Of a DNA stretch of 64,000 bases, positions 1-11,150 are shown in pieces. Numbering within the stretch: position 1 is the first letter of the stretch; each line of letters begins with the position of its first letter. The position numbers and the translations under genes were made by a program. The notes beneath the pieces were generated by a model. That model had not been told where the DNA came from and did no database searches. It was given only the letters and a program-made list of their open reading frames with translations. Source of the stretch: Sordaria brevicollis (Eukaryota; Ascomycota; Sordariomycetes; Sordariales; Sordariaceae); NCBI GenBank assembly GCA_033439795.1, contig JAUTDP010000016.1:558001-622000 (forward strand), given 5' to 3'.

Positions 1-748
1 CACCACCGCCTCACCAGCGCCCACTGCCTGCCAGCACCACTGCACCACCACTGCACGCTAGCAGCTGTTTTCAGGTTGTCGTCTCCTGACCCGGTCCAGC
101 ACCAGGCTTGCAAAACGCACACTGTCTTTCGGTCTCACCCGAACCAACTCTCCTGCCTGCCTGACCTGACCACCGCACTGCACCTGTTGCAAGGTTCGCA
201 CCGGTTCGACCAAGTTCGCCACTTCACTCTTCCTCCTCCTCTTCTCGACAAGTCATCAATCGAAACTTGTGTCAACAACCCCACCGTCCTTCTTTCCCAT
301 TCACCATCTCACGAAACCGCGAGGTCTTTTTTCCACCTTCTCTCTCCCGCCGCCGCCGCCGCCGACCGACGACCGATTTCCAAACACCTTCACAACAGTC
401 GACAATCCTCGACCGCTTCTTTCCCTCTTCCCGTTCGTCGTCGCTCCGGCTTTTGAACGCACCGTAACCGTCCGCTCTTTCGGCATTCCATCAATAGCTG
501 CACAATCTTTCGACCTCCGTCTTCGACAATCTCTTAATTGGAACATCGCCCAATCGACATCATCTGCTTTCATACAACACCATTGCATTATCTTCGGTTT
601 GGGGTCTTGGTACAGGCTTCTTCGACTTCATACATCGTTTATCGCATTTTTCCGAGAGAAAACAGAGCGGTCGCAACATCAGAGCGTTTGATTACGTTCG
701 AGAAGCAACCGGTGTATTCTTCCTAATATTCATCCTTCATCATCAAAA
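1..748 (+). promoter_or_regulatory. Pyrimidine-rich promoter/5' leader of the Gln-rich gene
   Basis: This stretch upstream of the ATG at 749 is rich in CT and CCG runs (for example 340-365 and 410-440), as is common in Neurospora-type promoters and long 5' leaders. It has several short open frames, but none has introns, motifs or a convincing start, so I treat them as possible upstream ORFs or noise. No TATA box was identified. Confidence 0.4.
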
Positions 749-2569
749 ATGGCGCACATGCAGTACAACCAGCAGGCCATGCCCTCTGGTCTGGCTTCCA
801 GGAGAGGCGGCCAGAACATCAAGCCTCTCTCTTTCGACTTCAAGTCCATCCCCGAGAACGACACCGGCATTCCCACCCCGCGAACCAGCCGCTCCCACCT
901 TCTTGCCGGTCTTCGAACCGCCCCCAAGTCGGCCACCGCTACCAGCTTCTCCATCGGCAACGGCCCCGCCTCGCCCACTGTCAACCCCCATGCCCGGAAC
1001 AACCGTAGCTCGATGACTCCCGGCATGTACGATGGCGCCAGCTACCTGAACGGCCCCAAGACGTCCATGCCCACCTATGGTGGCATGCACCAGGCTCAGC
1101 AACAGGCTATTCAGCAGCAGGCTCTCTACAACGCTGAGGTGGCCGCTTACCAGCAGCAACAGCAGCAGCAGCAGCAGTATACGACCGACCAGGGCATGGT
1201 GACCCAGCTCGCGATGGAGGACTCTGTTCAGGGCGAGCTCGATCCCACCGTTCACGCTCAACTCATGTACACTAATCACGTGCTGGCTCAGCGTCAGCAG
1301 CAGTTGCAACAACAGCTGCAGGCCCTGCAGGCCGCGGCCCAACAGCTCCAGTCCCAGGGCTACCGCATGCAGGGACAGGGCCCAGCCTCCCAACAGGGCC
1401 ACCAGTCGGCTGTTTACCAGCAGCAGATGCAGCAGCACGTTCAGCAGCAGGTGGAGCAACTCCAGCAGCAGCGTCTCCAGCAACAGTACCTGGCCCTCCA
1501 GCAGGCTCGTGCTCAGCAGGCTGCCCAGATCCAGCATCTCCAGCAGCTCCAGGCTTTGATGACCCCGACTGCTGCTACCCAGCAACAGAGCGCGTACTCC
1601 CTCCACGATCCTACCACTGGCCAGCAGACTCTCTACGATGCCACCGCTCAGCTCGCCAACCAGACTGCTCAGCTTAACCTCAACAGCTACGGTGGTGTCC
1701 AGCAGCCGGCTGTCGGCACTCCTCGCTTGCAGGTGTCCCCTCCTCCCCCGGCCGAGACCAGCAAGTCGAACTCGCGCAACTCCTCGCCTCCTCGCCGCTT
1801 CGAGTCTCCCGTTGAGGCCGCTGTCAACCCCCTGCCTCCTCCGAGCGCCAATGCCTTCCGTCGTGGCCACAAGAAGACCATCTCGACTGCCAATGGCAAC
1901 AAGAACCAGCTGACCATCTCGACCAACGAGGAGCCTCCCAAGACTGCCGGTCCCAAGACTTCGACCTTCCCCATGACCCCCATGACCGCCGGTTATGGAC
2001 CCGGTCAGGCGCGTGCTGGCGAGCACCCTGTCCGTCAGCCCCGCAACCCTCCCTCGTTGGATGAGCTCAAGTCCAAGCCGACCTCCAAGCACGAAGGCAG
2101 CAAGAACTTTGTTGCTCGCACTCGCCGCTCGGCTATCAACAACTTGGTGCGTGCTGGATTGGAGAGGCGCAAGGAGGCCCGCTCTTCCGGAAGTATTAGC
2201 CCTATTTCCGAGAGCGCCGACGAGCTTGTGGAGACTCCCTTGACGGATAACGACAGCGACTCGGGCCGCAGCGGATCCGGCATCCTGCTCGACCACGACG
2301 ATGCCGAGTGCAGCCTGCCTAGCTCGCGCACTAGCACTGGCAGCTGGGGCGCCATTGGCTCGGACCGCCCGAGCTCTCGTCAGAAGACCAACCGCACCAG
2401 CGTCGACAGCACCAACTGCTCGGATAACGAGGCGGCCAGCCGGGACTCTGGCAGCTTCGCGAGCCTGTTGAAGAATAGCAACCGCGCCGACAAGGCCGGT
2501 GCTGCTGATGGCCAGCAGCGCAAGGCCAGGCTTGTCCTGACTGCTCAGAAGCGCAGCATTGGTGCCTAG
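749..2569 (+). CDS. Gln-rich low-complexity protein of unknown function
   Basis: A single uninterrupted 606-codon frame begins at an ATG in an AAAATGGC context and ends at TAG. The N-terminus (about residues 20-75) is Ser/Pro/Thr-rich and carries the strings IPTPRTSRSHLLAGLRTAP and SATATSFSIGNGPASPT, which look like conserved phosphorylatable linear motifs. Residues about 110-310 are strongly Gln-rich, with a run of nine Gln and heptad-like QQ/L spacing that may form coiled coil. The C-terminal third has PPRRFESP, a basic patch FVARTRRSAINNLVRAGLERRK-like segment around residues 450-475, and Ser/Asp-rich tails. No enzyme motif, signal peptide or membrane segment is visible. It is probably a cytoplasmic or nuclear regulatory or RNA-granule scaffold, but I do not recognise the family and assign no function. 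The large antisense open frame over the same DNA is a codon-bias shadow. Confidence 0.85.
   Translation: MAHMQYNQQAMPSGLASRRGGQNIKPLSFDFKSIPENDTGIPTPRTSRSHLLAGLRTAPKSATATSFSIGNGPASPTVNPHARNNRSSMTPGMYDGASYLNGPKTSMPTYGGMHQAQQQAIQQQALYNAEVAAYQQQQQQQQQYTTDQGMVTQLAMEDSVQGELDPTVHAQLMYTNHVLAQRQQQLQQQLQALQAAAQQLQSQGYRMQGQGPASQQGHQSAVYQQQMQQHVQQQVEQLQQQRLQQQYLALQQARAQQAAQIQHLQQLQALMTPTAATQQQSAYSLHDPTTGQQTLYDATAQLANQTAQLNLNSYGGVQQPAVGTPRLQVSPPPPAETSKSNSRNSSPPRRFESPVEAAVNPLPPPSANAFRRGHKKTISTANGNKNQLTISTNEEPPKTAGPKTSTFPMTPMTAGYGPGQARAGEHPVRQPRNPPSLDELKSKPTSKHEGSKNFVARTRRSAINNLVRAGLERRKEARSSGSISPISESADELVETPLTDNDSDSGRSGSGILLDHDDAECSLPSSRTSTGSWGAIGSDRPSSRQKTNRTSVDSTNCSDNEAASRDSGSFASLLKNSNRADKAGAADGQQRKARLVLTAQKRSIGA
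1151..1177 (+). repeat. CAG/CAA microsatellite encoding nine Gln
   Basis: Nine consecutive Gln codons (mostly CAG with one CAA) lie inside the Gln-rich gene. Such a tract is expected to vary in length between strains. Confidence 0.9.
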
Positions 2570-3914
2570 AGTGCTCCAAGCACACATGGAAAGGGGCTTT
2601 CTGTCGGTTTGGTGATTTGAAGGAATGGGTTGGCGCTTACAGGATACAATGTTATGCTAATTACGATTATGCCCCGATGTCTTCACCTTTTTTGTTCTCT
2701 CTCATTCATGACACGTCCCCAACTGACATGTCTACCGCTGGGGCAAAGGTCGCTGTGCCACCTTGTCCTTGGCTTTTGGTGTCCACGATCAAGGGACAAA
2801 AACAATGGAAAACTAGGAGAGAGGAGGAAGGAAAAACATGGATTGGTGATGCTTCTTTTTCGTCTGTTTCGCTTCACCACGACTGTGTCTTGTGTTTTTT
2901 CATGCTGCATTTTTTGGGCTATTGGAATCTTCGTTCTGACATTTACGCTTTTTACGCTTTCACATCACATTCTGTATGGTTTTGGTTTTCTTGTTCTTCC
3001 GTTCTTTTGTTCAATGTTGGGGAGGTCTCATGGGAATGGACCTTGTCACTGGCAATGGGTGGCAGGGCAAGGCCGAGGTGTAGCTTTCTTGGAGAGAAAC
3101 CGCGCGAGAGGAATAGTTGAGAGTTGGGAGTTCTCGTAGCCGGACATACATAGCAAATGCAAACATGTCTACATACACGGACTTGAGTTTTTACGTGATG
3201 GTGATTATTGATTTGGTGGCTGTCGAGTGACGTCCTTTCTCTGCCTGTTCAGACGCTCTGCTTTTTTGTTTTTTTCCCATGGTGCTTTGAAGCAAAGCTA
3301 TCCCACTTGTTTGTTGACTTGATGGTGAGTCGGTCGTGACTTGCGTCTTTTTGTCATGATATGGTCTGCTCCTTCCACTTTATCGACCACGGTGGACTTT
3401 TCTCAGAGGTTCGCTCCTTCCAGTCCCAGTCTGTGTTCACCATCCATGAAAATTCTTCACGCCGATTGCGGAATTCGATTTTTTCTGTTCTTGTCGCATC
3501 CAATGGATTGTCTGCAATGGTCGGCGTCGAAAATTTCCAAGGACTTCTGATGTAAAATGGACTGCGAAAAGCGGATTGACTTATCTTCTGTCGTCTCCTT
3601 CCTACACGGCCACCCCAGGCTGTTTCTTTCCGATGCAGTGTCATGAGCACACATCTGTTGTCTCGCTCGGCAATGAGTTGCTCGCTTCTGTTACCACCAT
3701 CGACTTGATAATCCGCAAGGTCTTCCTGCTGGTACATGTCCCTTCCCGCTCCTTCATGGCCGCCTCGATGATCCGTACCGCACTGGTGAAATCACTTTGA
3801 CATCAATAACCCATTCTTGACAAGCTTCGAGGGGACAATGATTCAAGATCATGTTCTTATCTTGAGGTTGTGTTCTACATGATTCACATCTGTGTACCTG
3901 GTAGCCTTCAGTCC
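2570..3914. other. Intergenic, includes 3' UTR; no gene supported
   Basis: The sequence is of ordinary composition with T-rich stretches after the stop at 2569. Several open frames of 60-170 codons are present, including two overlapping ones at about 2617-3139. They are Cys/Phe/Ser-rich translations typical of non-coding DNA and have no motif, so I do not call them genes. Confidence 0.5.
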
Positions 3915-4317
3915 GAGAAAACCTACCCGCACACACCCTACATCTACGGACACACACCCTTCCAAAATACAAAGTCGCTATAACTTTTTGAGAAAAGGTT
4001 TTCAAACCCCGGGAATGAGGTAGGACTTTATTTATCGTAAGATATTCTATATATTATTTTTCCTTACGACAAAAAATAATTTCTAATTTGTACTTTTGGT
4101 AATTTCATTCGCAGCGCCGGAATTTGCAACACATAACTCATGCGCTCTAGAAGATACACTACGAACTCTAAAGGCCTTCTAGAAACTTAAAAATGGTAAT
4201 TGAGATTGAAACATTTTAAAATAAAATATTTTCTAATTTAAAAAGCTAGTCGTTAACCTTATACTTAGAAGAGGGTATGTGTCTGTAAATATAGGGTATG
4301 TGCGGGTAGGTTTTCTC
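3915..4317. mobile_element. 403-bp MITE, hAT-like by 8-bp target duplication
   Basis: The left end at 3915 reads GAGAAAACCTACCCGCAC and the right end is its reverse complement ending at 4317. The arms stay alignable for about 49 bp. Immediately outside, TTCAGTCC occurs at 3907-3914 and again at 4318-4325, a perfect 8-bp target-site duplication. The interior is AT-rich and has no coding capacity. Differences between the arms are almost all C/T or G/A transitions, with the right arm carrying T where the left has C, several in CpA context, as expected from RIP. An 8-bp duplication is the hallmark of hAT elements (also P and some others), so the hAT label is inference. Confidence 0.85.
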
Positions 4318-4325
4318 TTCAGTCC

Positions 4326-5045
4326 TTATATTCCCTAGACAATTGCACCGCAAGTTGCGTTTTCCACACAATGACGACAAAAACCCCCCTTTCCTTGCCA
4401 AAATCTCAAGGTGGGATGAGAGATAACTTCGTCGCGCGGATGGAAAGTGTCCGGCGTCCACTGAAATCCCTATTCATGCCCTACAACACATAATCCACAA
4501 GTTTGCTCCTCTGTAACCTACCCTTCCGCTACGCGCGCTGCCTGTTATTCACTTGTAAGCTTTGGTCTCCTTCTCGTCCCTTCTTTTGCCTCCCCCTCCT
4601 CTTCCTCCGTTTGAGCTTTGCCAAGCTCCATGTTGTACTGGATTGCGAGTTGAGGAGTGTATCTTTTCCTAACCCTACCAACGACAACAACAACAACCTA
4701 AGGTGAGTGTACCGCCCTTCTTCGTTTAACTTAGCGTCGCATATCATTTCCCTTCATCGCGTTGAAGAAACTAACTCTCGTCTACGTGGGAGTCTTTAGC
4801 AAAGCACTTGACTGCGTAACAAGCTGGGATCACTGTATATCATTCTCTCTCTCTCTGTCTTCTTCCACCTTCATCATTTCATCACATCACTCCTTTCGTC
4901 TTGGATCCATTACCGTTTGCTAACGCGTTCCTGACATCAGCAAACCTCATCCACCAACAAGACTTTGAACCCCGCGAAAGAAAACCCCGCGCTCCTCAAA
5001 AAAAGATCTTTACGGCGAAGGACTGGCCTCCTCCCCGCCAGCAAC
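4326..5045 (+). promoter_or_regulatory. Upstream region of the acidic membrane protein gene
   Basis: This is a CT-rich region with a short CT microsatellite around 4844-4870, consistent with a promoter and leader for the gene starting at 5046. Short open frames here show no motif. An alternative ATG at about 4901 opens a Pro/Arg-rich frame that does not connect well to the downstream exons. Confidence 0.4.
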
Positions 5046-6146
5046 ATGGACCCTCCCCCCGCCGCCCCCGCCGCCACTCCTCGCCCGCAAGCGAGACAAG
5101 AGGAAGGAGGAGTGATATTTTCATTCTTCTCTCGGCACGTCCTCTTCATCCGTACGTTACCTATCCCTCTATAATACCCAACGTCTTTGACACTTTTCAT
5201 CTTGAACATTCGCGACTAGTATTCAAGGGTATACAACAGGCTTCCTCCTCGACGTAGCCGTCATGGCATCCATGTGGTTTTGTATCCCACTGTGGAAGGA
5301 GGTGTTGGGTTTGTCTTTGTGTGCCGCGGCTGCCGCTGCTGAGGCTGTTGCTGTCCATGGTTCTGCTCAGGGTTCTGCTGCGCCTGCGCAAGTTGCTGTT
5401 GCTACCCCGGTTCCTACGGCGCTTGTTGCTGACGTTGCTGCCTTTGGGCAGAGTGGTTCTTTCGCTTCGAAATTCGCCGAGGGCCATGAGGATGTGGTGG
5501 TGGCAGCGGCGGCAAAGGCACAGACTGCTGCAAAGGCTGCACAAGCTGCGATGCTCAAAGCGCAGATCGTTTGCGTCGCAGGTTTCCTGGCGTATCAGTT
5601 GATGAGGATAATTGATGTCTGGTTGGGCAGGAGGAGGGATAGAGAGTGTGAGGAGAGGGTTAGGGAGGAGGTTCGGACTGGGGTTTTGAAGCTTTTTGAT
5701 AGGATTGGGCGGGAGTTGAAGGAGTGGAAGCAGTTGAGGGGTGAGAAGGATGAGGATGATGAGACCGAGGACGAAGACGGCGAGGACGAAGACCAGGAAG
5801 AGGATGAAGACGAGGATGATGCAGACGAGGACGATGAGGAGGAAGAGGACGAGGACGATGTTGAGGAAGAGGAAGACGAGGACGAGGACGAGGGCGATGA
5901 TGAGGAAGAGGACGAGGACGAGGAAGAGGAAGAGGAAGAGGAAGGGTGGGACAGCGAAGCGGACAGTGATAACGACAACAACAGTGATACCTCTTCGGAT
6001 TCAGGTAGGTTCTTTAGACCTTCAAGTCATGTGGCCCTGATTTTTTTGAGAAGATGAACTGGACTGACAGCTTTTCCACAGGTTACGAAAGCGAGGTTTC
6101 GGACGAGGATGGAGAGGGTTTGGTTGAGGGTCAACAAGCGGACTGA
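5046..6146 (+). CDS. Membrane-anchored protein with long Asp/Glu-rich tail
   Basis: My model has three exons: 5046-5151, 5240-6004 and 6082-6146, encoding about 303 residues. The first intron (5152-5239) starts GTACGT and ends ACAACAG. The second (6005-6081) starts GTAGGT, contains CTGAC and ends TCCACAG; splicing it changes the 3' end to SGYESEVSDEDG and a stop at 6144. Both junctions keep the frame. The conservative alternative start is the ATG at 5263, which lies in the same frame. The product has a Pro/Ala N-terminus, hydrophobic segments (VLFIRFLLDVAV, WFCIPLWKEVLGLSLC), an Ala-rich stretch, a hydrophobic segment AQIVCVAGFLAYQLMRII, a basic/amphipathic region, then about 80 residues almost entirely Asp and Glu. 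Function is unknown. The acidic tail suggests binding of basic proteins or cations. The exact first exon is the least certain part. Confidence 0.65.
5746..5950 (+). repeat. GAN-type trinucleotide repeat tract coding Asp/Glu
   Basis: This is an imperfect GAG/GAC/GAT/GAA tract of about 200 bp inside the acidic-tail gene. It produces an all-serine open frame on the opposite strand, which is an artefact of the repeat. Confidence 0.85.
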
Positions 6147-7319
6147 GATCGAGAAGAGGAAATTTCGGAAACCCGAAGCATGACAAGGCGTGGAAGATAA
6201 GAAAGTGTCTTGATCGCGCGAAGAAAAGAACTTTGATGCAATTGAGATTGTTGTTGGTGCTCTGTTGCTGAAGATGCCCAAATCAAGCCACTAAGATGGA
6301 CGCTTATCGTGTGCCCTTGCTAACGACGCGTTTTACAGTTAGTGCACTATTACCACCGCAACTACCTAACCCTGCCCTGCCAACAACATTCCCAGTCAAC
6401 CCCGGGCTATCTACCGGACTGCCGGACTCTTTACCATTTACAAAAAGTAACCGGCGTCGCAATTTACGGCTTTTCCTCCCGGTAGTACCCCATCGTGCGA
6501 TTTCCACGGGTGTGGCGCTCCCAGGCGTAGCTAGCAGGGCCTAGTTCAAAGCTGAACCGTTGGCTCGGTATCGGGATCCCGCAAATTATTCCCCAATGAC
6601 GGACTTTGCGAATTTGCGGTCGCAATCTTGCAGCCGAAAACTGGCCAATTGTGGGAGGGAACGTATTTGCTACGTTTTTTTTCTTTCTGACACCGCTGCG
6701 CTGGATTGCGCTGGTCTTTTCACATGGGGGCTTGCGGCCTTGCGCTGAGTAACTTCTTTCTCACCTGTCAGAGTGTCAGCACGATCAACGACTCAGCACC
6801 ACTGCGTATCGCTGAGCTGGAGCTACCGAGAGGCTCGGCGGGTGAGGTGGCTTGCTGTTAGTTCAGATATGTGAGAGACTAGGTGACAAACTCCGGAGAT
6901 TGGGTAGCGACTATTGGTGATGGGTTCGTTATTTTTGATACAATGCCATATGATGCGATCGCGAAGAGCGTTGGGATGCCACGAGTGTTGCCGGTGGCTG
7001 GAGGTGAGGCAGCCAGGCCGGATATCAGATACGATAGAGGTAGGTAAGGGGAGATATGGCCGATTTGGGGAGATGACATGGTAGGTAGGTGACGGTGGAG
7101 ATGGGTTCATGGAGGTGTGTGCTGGTGGTGATATATCAGGTCGATGCTTCTTCGAAGATGTGAGTTTGGATTGTCATCATTCGCATCTTCTTCTTTACTC
7201 TCATTACTGGGCTCTAAACTTCAACACTTCGCCAAACACCTTCAATACTTCGACCGTAATCAGCAGCTTGAGCCTTCGACCTCTAACCATTCTCAAGTTC
7301 AACTTCGACACCGGACAAA
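6147..7319. other. Intergenic, carries a block shared with upstream regions of the tandem family
   Basis: No gene is supported. Around 6508-6572 the strings GTGTGGCGCTCCC and AGCTGAACCGTTGGCTCGG resemble 11904-11936 upstream of the intact paralogue. Near 7126, GTGATATATCAGGTCG resembles 8861 upstream of the second paralogue. This suggests that promoter DNA was duplicated together with the genes. Confidence 0.5.
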
Positions 7320-7906
7320 ATGATCTCAACAAGCGACCTCCACCTCCTTGGATGCCACTTTGAGCAATACCCCCATTACCAACCACAAAACCTCAAGTCA
7401 ACGACATCAAAACTTTCCAAGGAGCAGCAAAATACTGAGTCCAACTCCGGTCAAGGAGTCCTGCGATTCCCTCTCATCAGCTTCGGCTTCGTCTTTGTCC
7501 TTTTGGGCATCACCTGTAAGTTCCCCCATCAACCTCGACCAGCAAGAGATAAGAAGATGGGCTAACAGACCTCGCAAGCAAAGGCACAATAACTTCAATT
7601 GGGATTTTCCAGTTCCTTTCCCGTACTCACTCTACTCTCAACCAAGACGTCAACCTTGCCACTTGGTTCCCTTCTGGTCTTTTCTCGTTATCGGCCAAGA
7701 ACAAGACAGTCACCGATTCACTAATGGGACTGGCGCTCATTGAGTCGTTGAGGAAGCAGGATTTCGTCAACAGCTGGAGAGCTGCGATGCCAAAAGTGGA
7801 GATGAAGATGAAGCTGCCAGAGCTCCAGCTGGAGGTGGAAGCGATGCCGTTTGAGAGCGCGGTTTTGACGTTGGAGAGTTTTGTTTATAACGTTGCTGGG
7901 CTTTGA
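7320..7906 (+). CDS. Truncated first member of tandem membrane-protein family
   Basis: Exons 7320-7515 and 7584-7906 encode about 172 residues. The intron starts GTAAGT and contains GGGCTAAC 12-16 bases before a weak AAG acceptor. I chose that acceptor because it gives LLGITC-TITSIGIF, which lines up with LLCIGC-TGVAIGII and LLSIAC-TGIAILIV of the two downstream paralogues and places the intron in the same phase. A second, alignable stretch, DSLMGLALIESL, corresponds to NSLIGFAFAEVA of the next gene. After the point where the paralogues continue for another 450-500 residues, this copy ends in an unrelated Glu/Leu-rich tail and TGA. It thus retains only the first one or two membrane segments and lacks the extracellular domain and final membrane helix. 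It may be a decayed gene or a short derived protein. An alternative acceptor at 7568 also keeps the frame. Confidence 0.6.
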
Positions 7907-8957
7907 TCTTTCTGGGATGGGATTTGGGTGGAACACATGGGGGCGTTCCTTTGGTGGTCTTTTGCTCATTCCCTTTTTTGTTGTATTGGTCCACCGGGGT
8001 GCTTGTCATAGGCGGCACTTTCCCCGAATATTCCGATAACTGCACCGCACTTTCCTTTGTAGTACATAGAACGTTCGTCACATGGCGCTGAGCCTCATTG
8101 CTCCTTCTCCTTCTGTCAACTGGCTTGGAAAATTTTCACTCCTCCCTTCAACTTGCAAGCATCCAAAATCTCTCTTTCCTTTCCGTCTTCCGGATTTTCT
8201 TCCTCGATTCAAATTAAATGAATATCCCACTTCAATTAAACTTCTTTCCAATCTCATCAAGGTGCACGTCGAACATTTCACCCACTTGCTCCGCTTATCC
8301 CCGAGGGCGCGCGATTCGGTCCCAAACGGTAGGCTTTGGCGTAGCTGGAGCGTTGCTTGTACAACCGAACGACTACCATCTTCCAATGCTGACTGGATGG
8401 TTCAACAGGCGACGACCGAATGACATTGTCACGCCCAACACCCTCTTCGAGGCGCCCAGCTTTTGATATCCAGCCCTAGGAAACAACACTTCCCAACCCG
8501 CCTCTGCGAGCCGTCGTTGCAGCCCAGAAGTCCACACCCGACGTGTTATCGACTCCTGACTTCTACGGCGTTATCACCAATGCTCGAACCACGAATCAAG
8601 AACACGGTTGTGGCGCTCGCATTGAAGCTGGACCATTGGTTTTGGCTCCCAATGGCGGCTTACGCACACCAATCTTTTGGACCCGGCTAACCAAGCTGGG
8701 ACGCTCTGCCGTCCTGGGGTTGAGCTGGAGATTGGTGGCTTGCAGGTGCTGAAATGCGAGCCAACAGTGTTGAAGATGGGTATTGGTGGGCACAACTAAC
8801 GCAAAAACCAAGGTGCTGCTCGTGGAAGGGAAGATGAGCTGAGGATTGGGAGTGAGTGTTGATATATCACGGTCGTCTTCTCGTCCATTTGCTTTCTCCC
8901 GAGCTGACTGTCCTCTCGAACTCCAGTCATCTTTCCCTTCCCTCCGCCTTCGAAACG
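7907..8957. other. Intergenic, upstream region of second paralogue
   Basis: No coding sequence is supported. The stretch 8604-8640 (GGTTGTGGCGCTCG followed by TTGAAGCTGGACC) and 8725-8775 (GGTGGCTTGCAG) resemble 11893-11925 and 12015-12030 upstream of the third paralogue. A TATA-like GATATATCA lies at about 8863, some 95 bp before the ATG. Confidence 0.5.
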
Positions 8958-11150
8958 ATGGGTTCTCCCAGTGAGGTCAACCCGCCCGGGTACAATATCC
9001 AACAACATACCGACTCCGTGAAGGATGTTTCCAAAGAAGAGACGGCCGAGGTCTGTCAAGACCGAGCAGAGTCACGATGGGAACCGGGCTTCTTCCGAAG
9101 GTTTCCATACCTGGGCTTTGCCGCCCTACTCTTGTGTATAGGCTGTAAGTTGCCAACGGATACAGACAAGAGGACGAGACTTCGGTCTAACAAGGCGACA
9201 CAGGCACAGGAGTAGCTATCGGTATCATTCGTTTGAGTCATCATGGAGACATCGAAGATTGGGATGGCCCTCTGAAGCCTCAGGTGCTTCTGTCTTATAC
9301 TACTACCGTCGCCAATTCGCTTATAGGGTTCGCATTTGCCGAAGTAGCTGTGATAGGATTCTGGAGTAATGCGCTCGATTCGATGCCAGTTAGTACTCTA
9401 CGACTACCTCTTGTGAGAGCACAGGGATAATGATTTATAGTGATGGCAGGCAAGTAACCTTCACTACTACTGGGCGGGCTCATCGAGTGCCATGGGGGCC
9501 GTCCGGTCAATCTTTCATCGCAGGGCCGTTGTGGCTAGCTCTGGTGAGTATTGCCCCTTTATTTAAATGGCTGCTTCTCCTATGCTTGGCAATAAATACC
9601 GCTTCTATTTGTCGGCTACATTTCGCTGAACGCCTTCCAGTGTGTATTCTTGTGATAGTTTCAAGCTTGCTTCGCGGGCCCTTGATTCAAAGGGCGTTAG
9701 TCGTCGAAAGGGTGTTCGATATCTTCGAGGATACTATCGCCCTTCCTATTATGCCTAATACCACCGATGGCTGGGCTGGCCGGACCAACCCGCGTACCAA
9801 TTTAACCTCTCGCTTCTCGCCTGGTTTTGCCAATGTGGTGAATGATTTCTAGTACCAAAATCCAATTGTGATCGATGAATATTGCACCAATTGTACTATG
9901 AATGCTACGGTATGCCTTCTATCCAGTGAAGCCCTGTCTATGTTGTTTTCCTGACGCTAATTATTGTTCAGGCATTTGGGTTCGCAGAGCGAAATTGCTC
10001 AACCACCAAAACGCCATACAATCTCACAATGGACGAAGTTACGAAGTCTGAGGATATGTTTGTCCTAGGCGTCTTCATTTCGGATGTATCCATTGTCACA
10101 GACAACGACTTGGACATGAAAGCGTTCCACATCAACGTGTCTCGGAAGACCGACTACGGGTTGACCGGCGAAATTGAACACCATAGCTGCTTCCTCTATC
10201 CCGCAGCTGTCAACTATACCCTGAGTCTTGATTCTGGAATTCTCAGCTTCAAGTCTTCCAACCGGTCAAACGACACTGTTGTTGAGCTACTGTTAGTCTC
10301 GCGCCTTTTTTCTGCTCTCCTACGGAATGCCCAACGCAAACACCACCGTTTTTCTGTAGTTCTCTATGCAATGACTAATAAAGTTTCGCTCCGCAGAAAG
10401 CTAGATCAACTCGAGATCTTTGAAACCATCAGCTCAGTGTTCTTTCGGGCTGAAAGCACTGCCTCCTTCTCGAGCAACGAGGGAGAATGGGCCATGACCA
10501 GTGGTGGCTTGATGGCCAACCTCTATTACGGGACAGACCTCACCGATTCATTCACCAAAGAACCAGATCACGTGCGGTTTGACGACCCCATGGAAGACAT
10601 CATCAACTCCTTCCGAGAGATTGCCTTGCGCATGTCCGTCAGGGAAGCTGTAGAAAAGAACATTGCCGAGGTGACACAAGAAGGCGAACCCATCCTCGTA
10701 TCGCCGCTCGTTGTATTTCAAAACCTCTCCTACGAGAGCGAGATTACGGTCGTTCGATACACAACGGACGAGGATGCATTGGCTCTGGGGGTGGTGGTGA
10801 GCCTGATTGGGCCCATGGCTACGCTCGTTCTTTTCTGGGGGTTCTGGAACCTTGGGAGAAGGGTGACGATGAGTCCTCTGGAGATGATCAATGCGCTGTC
10901 CGTTTCCTCGGCGACTGGTGCTCAGAACGGGGCAACAGATGTGGCTAGGATCTTCGCGGACTGCAAGAGTAACGTTGAGGGAGCGGGCGTAGCGAATTAT
11001 GTGAGGAAGGCGGATAGCAACGGAAAGGGTGAGCCGAAGTTACAGTATGGTGTCGTCGAAGAAACAGGACGGTTAGGGATGGTAGTGGTGGACGAGATGC
11101 ATCCGGAGAGGCGGAGGGTGAGGAGACCGATGAAGGGAGAGGTGTTGTAG
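8958..11150 (+). pseudogene. Second tandem membrane glycoprotein paralogue, nonsense-mutated
   Basis: Six exons fit: 8958-9144, 9204-9388, 9450-9543, 9641-9909, 9972-10291 and 10397-11150, with intact GT-AG borders and frame throughout (602 sense codons). One in-frame TAG at 9850-9852 interrupts exon 4. The intact paralogue reads AVSQYQYMS where this copy reads VVNDF-stop-YQNP, and homology resumes immediately (YCTNCTMN versus NCTNCDLN). Translation would stop after about 225 residues, although the remaining 376 codons are still open and similar (FDDPMEDIINSFREIALRMS, SLIGPMATLVLFWGFW, TMSPLEMINAL). The change is consistent with CAG to TAG. Splicing around the stop would need a 15-nt intron, which is implausible. 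The family architecture (paired N-terminal hydrophobic segments with a conserved Trp, a glycosylated loop, a C-terminal helix) resembles fungal proteins annotated DUF3176; that label is from memory. A sequencing error at 9850 would make this a normal gene. Confidence 0.7.

Noticed and set aside
743..2587. 614-codon antisense open frame over the Gln-rich gene
   Set aside because: It is a Leu/Ala/Gly-rich translation of the opposite strand caused by CAG/CTG repeats and third-position GC bias; the sense frame has the better start and texture.
5595..5981. Antisense all-serine frame
   Set aside because: It is produced by the GAN repeat of the acidic-tail gene; no independent evidence.
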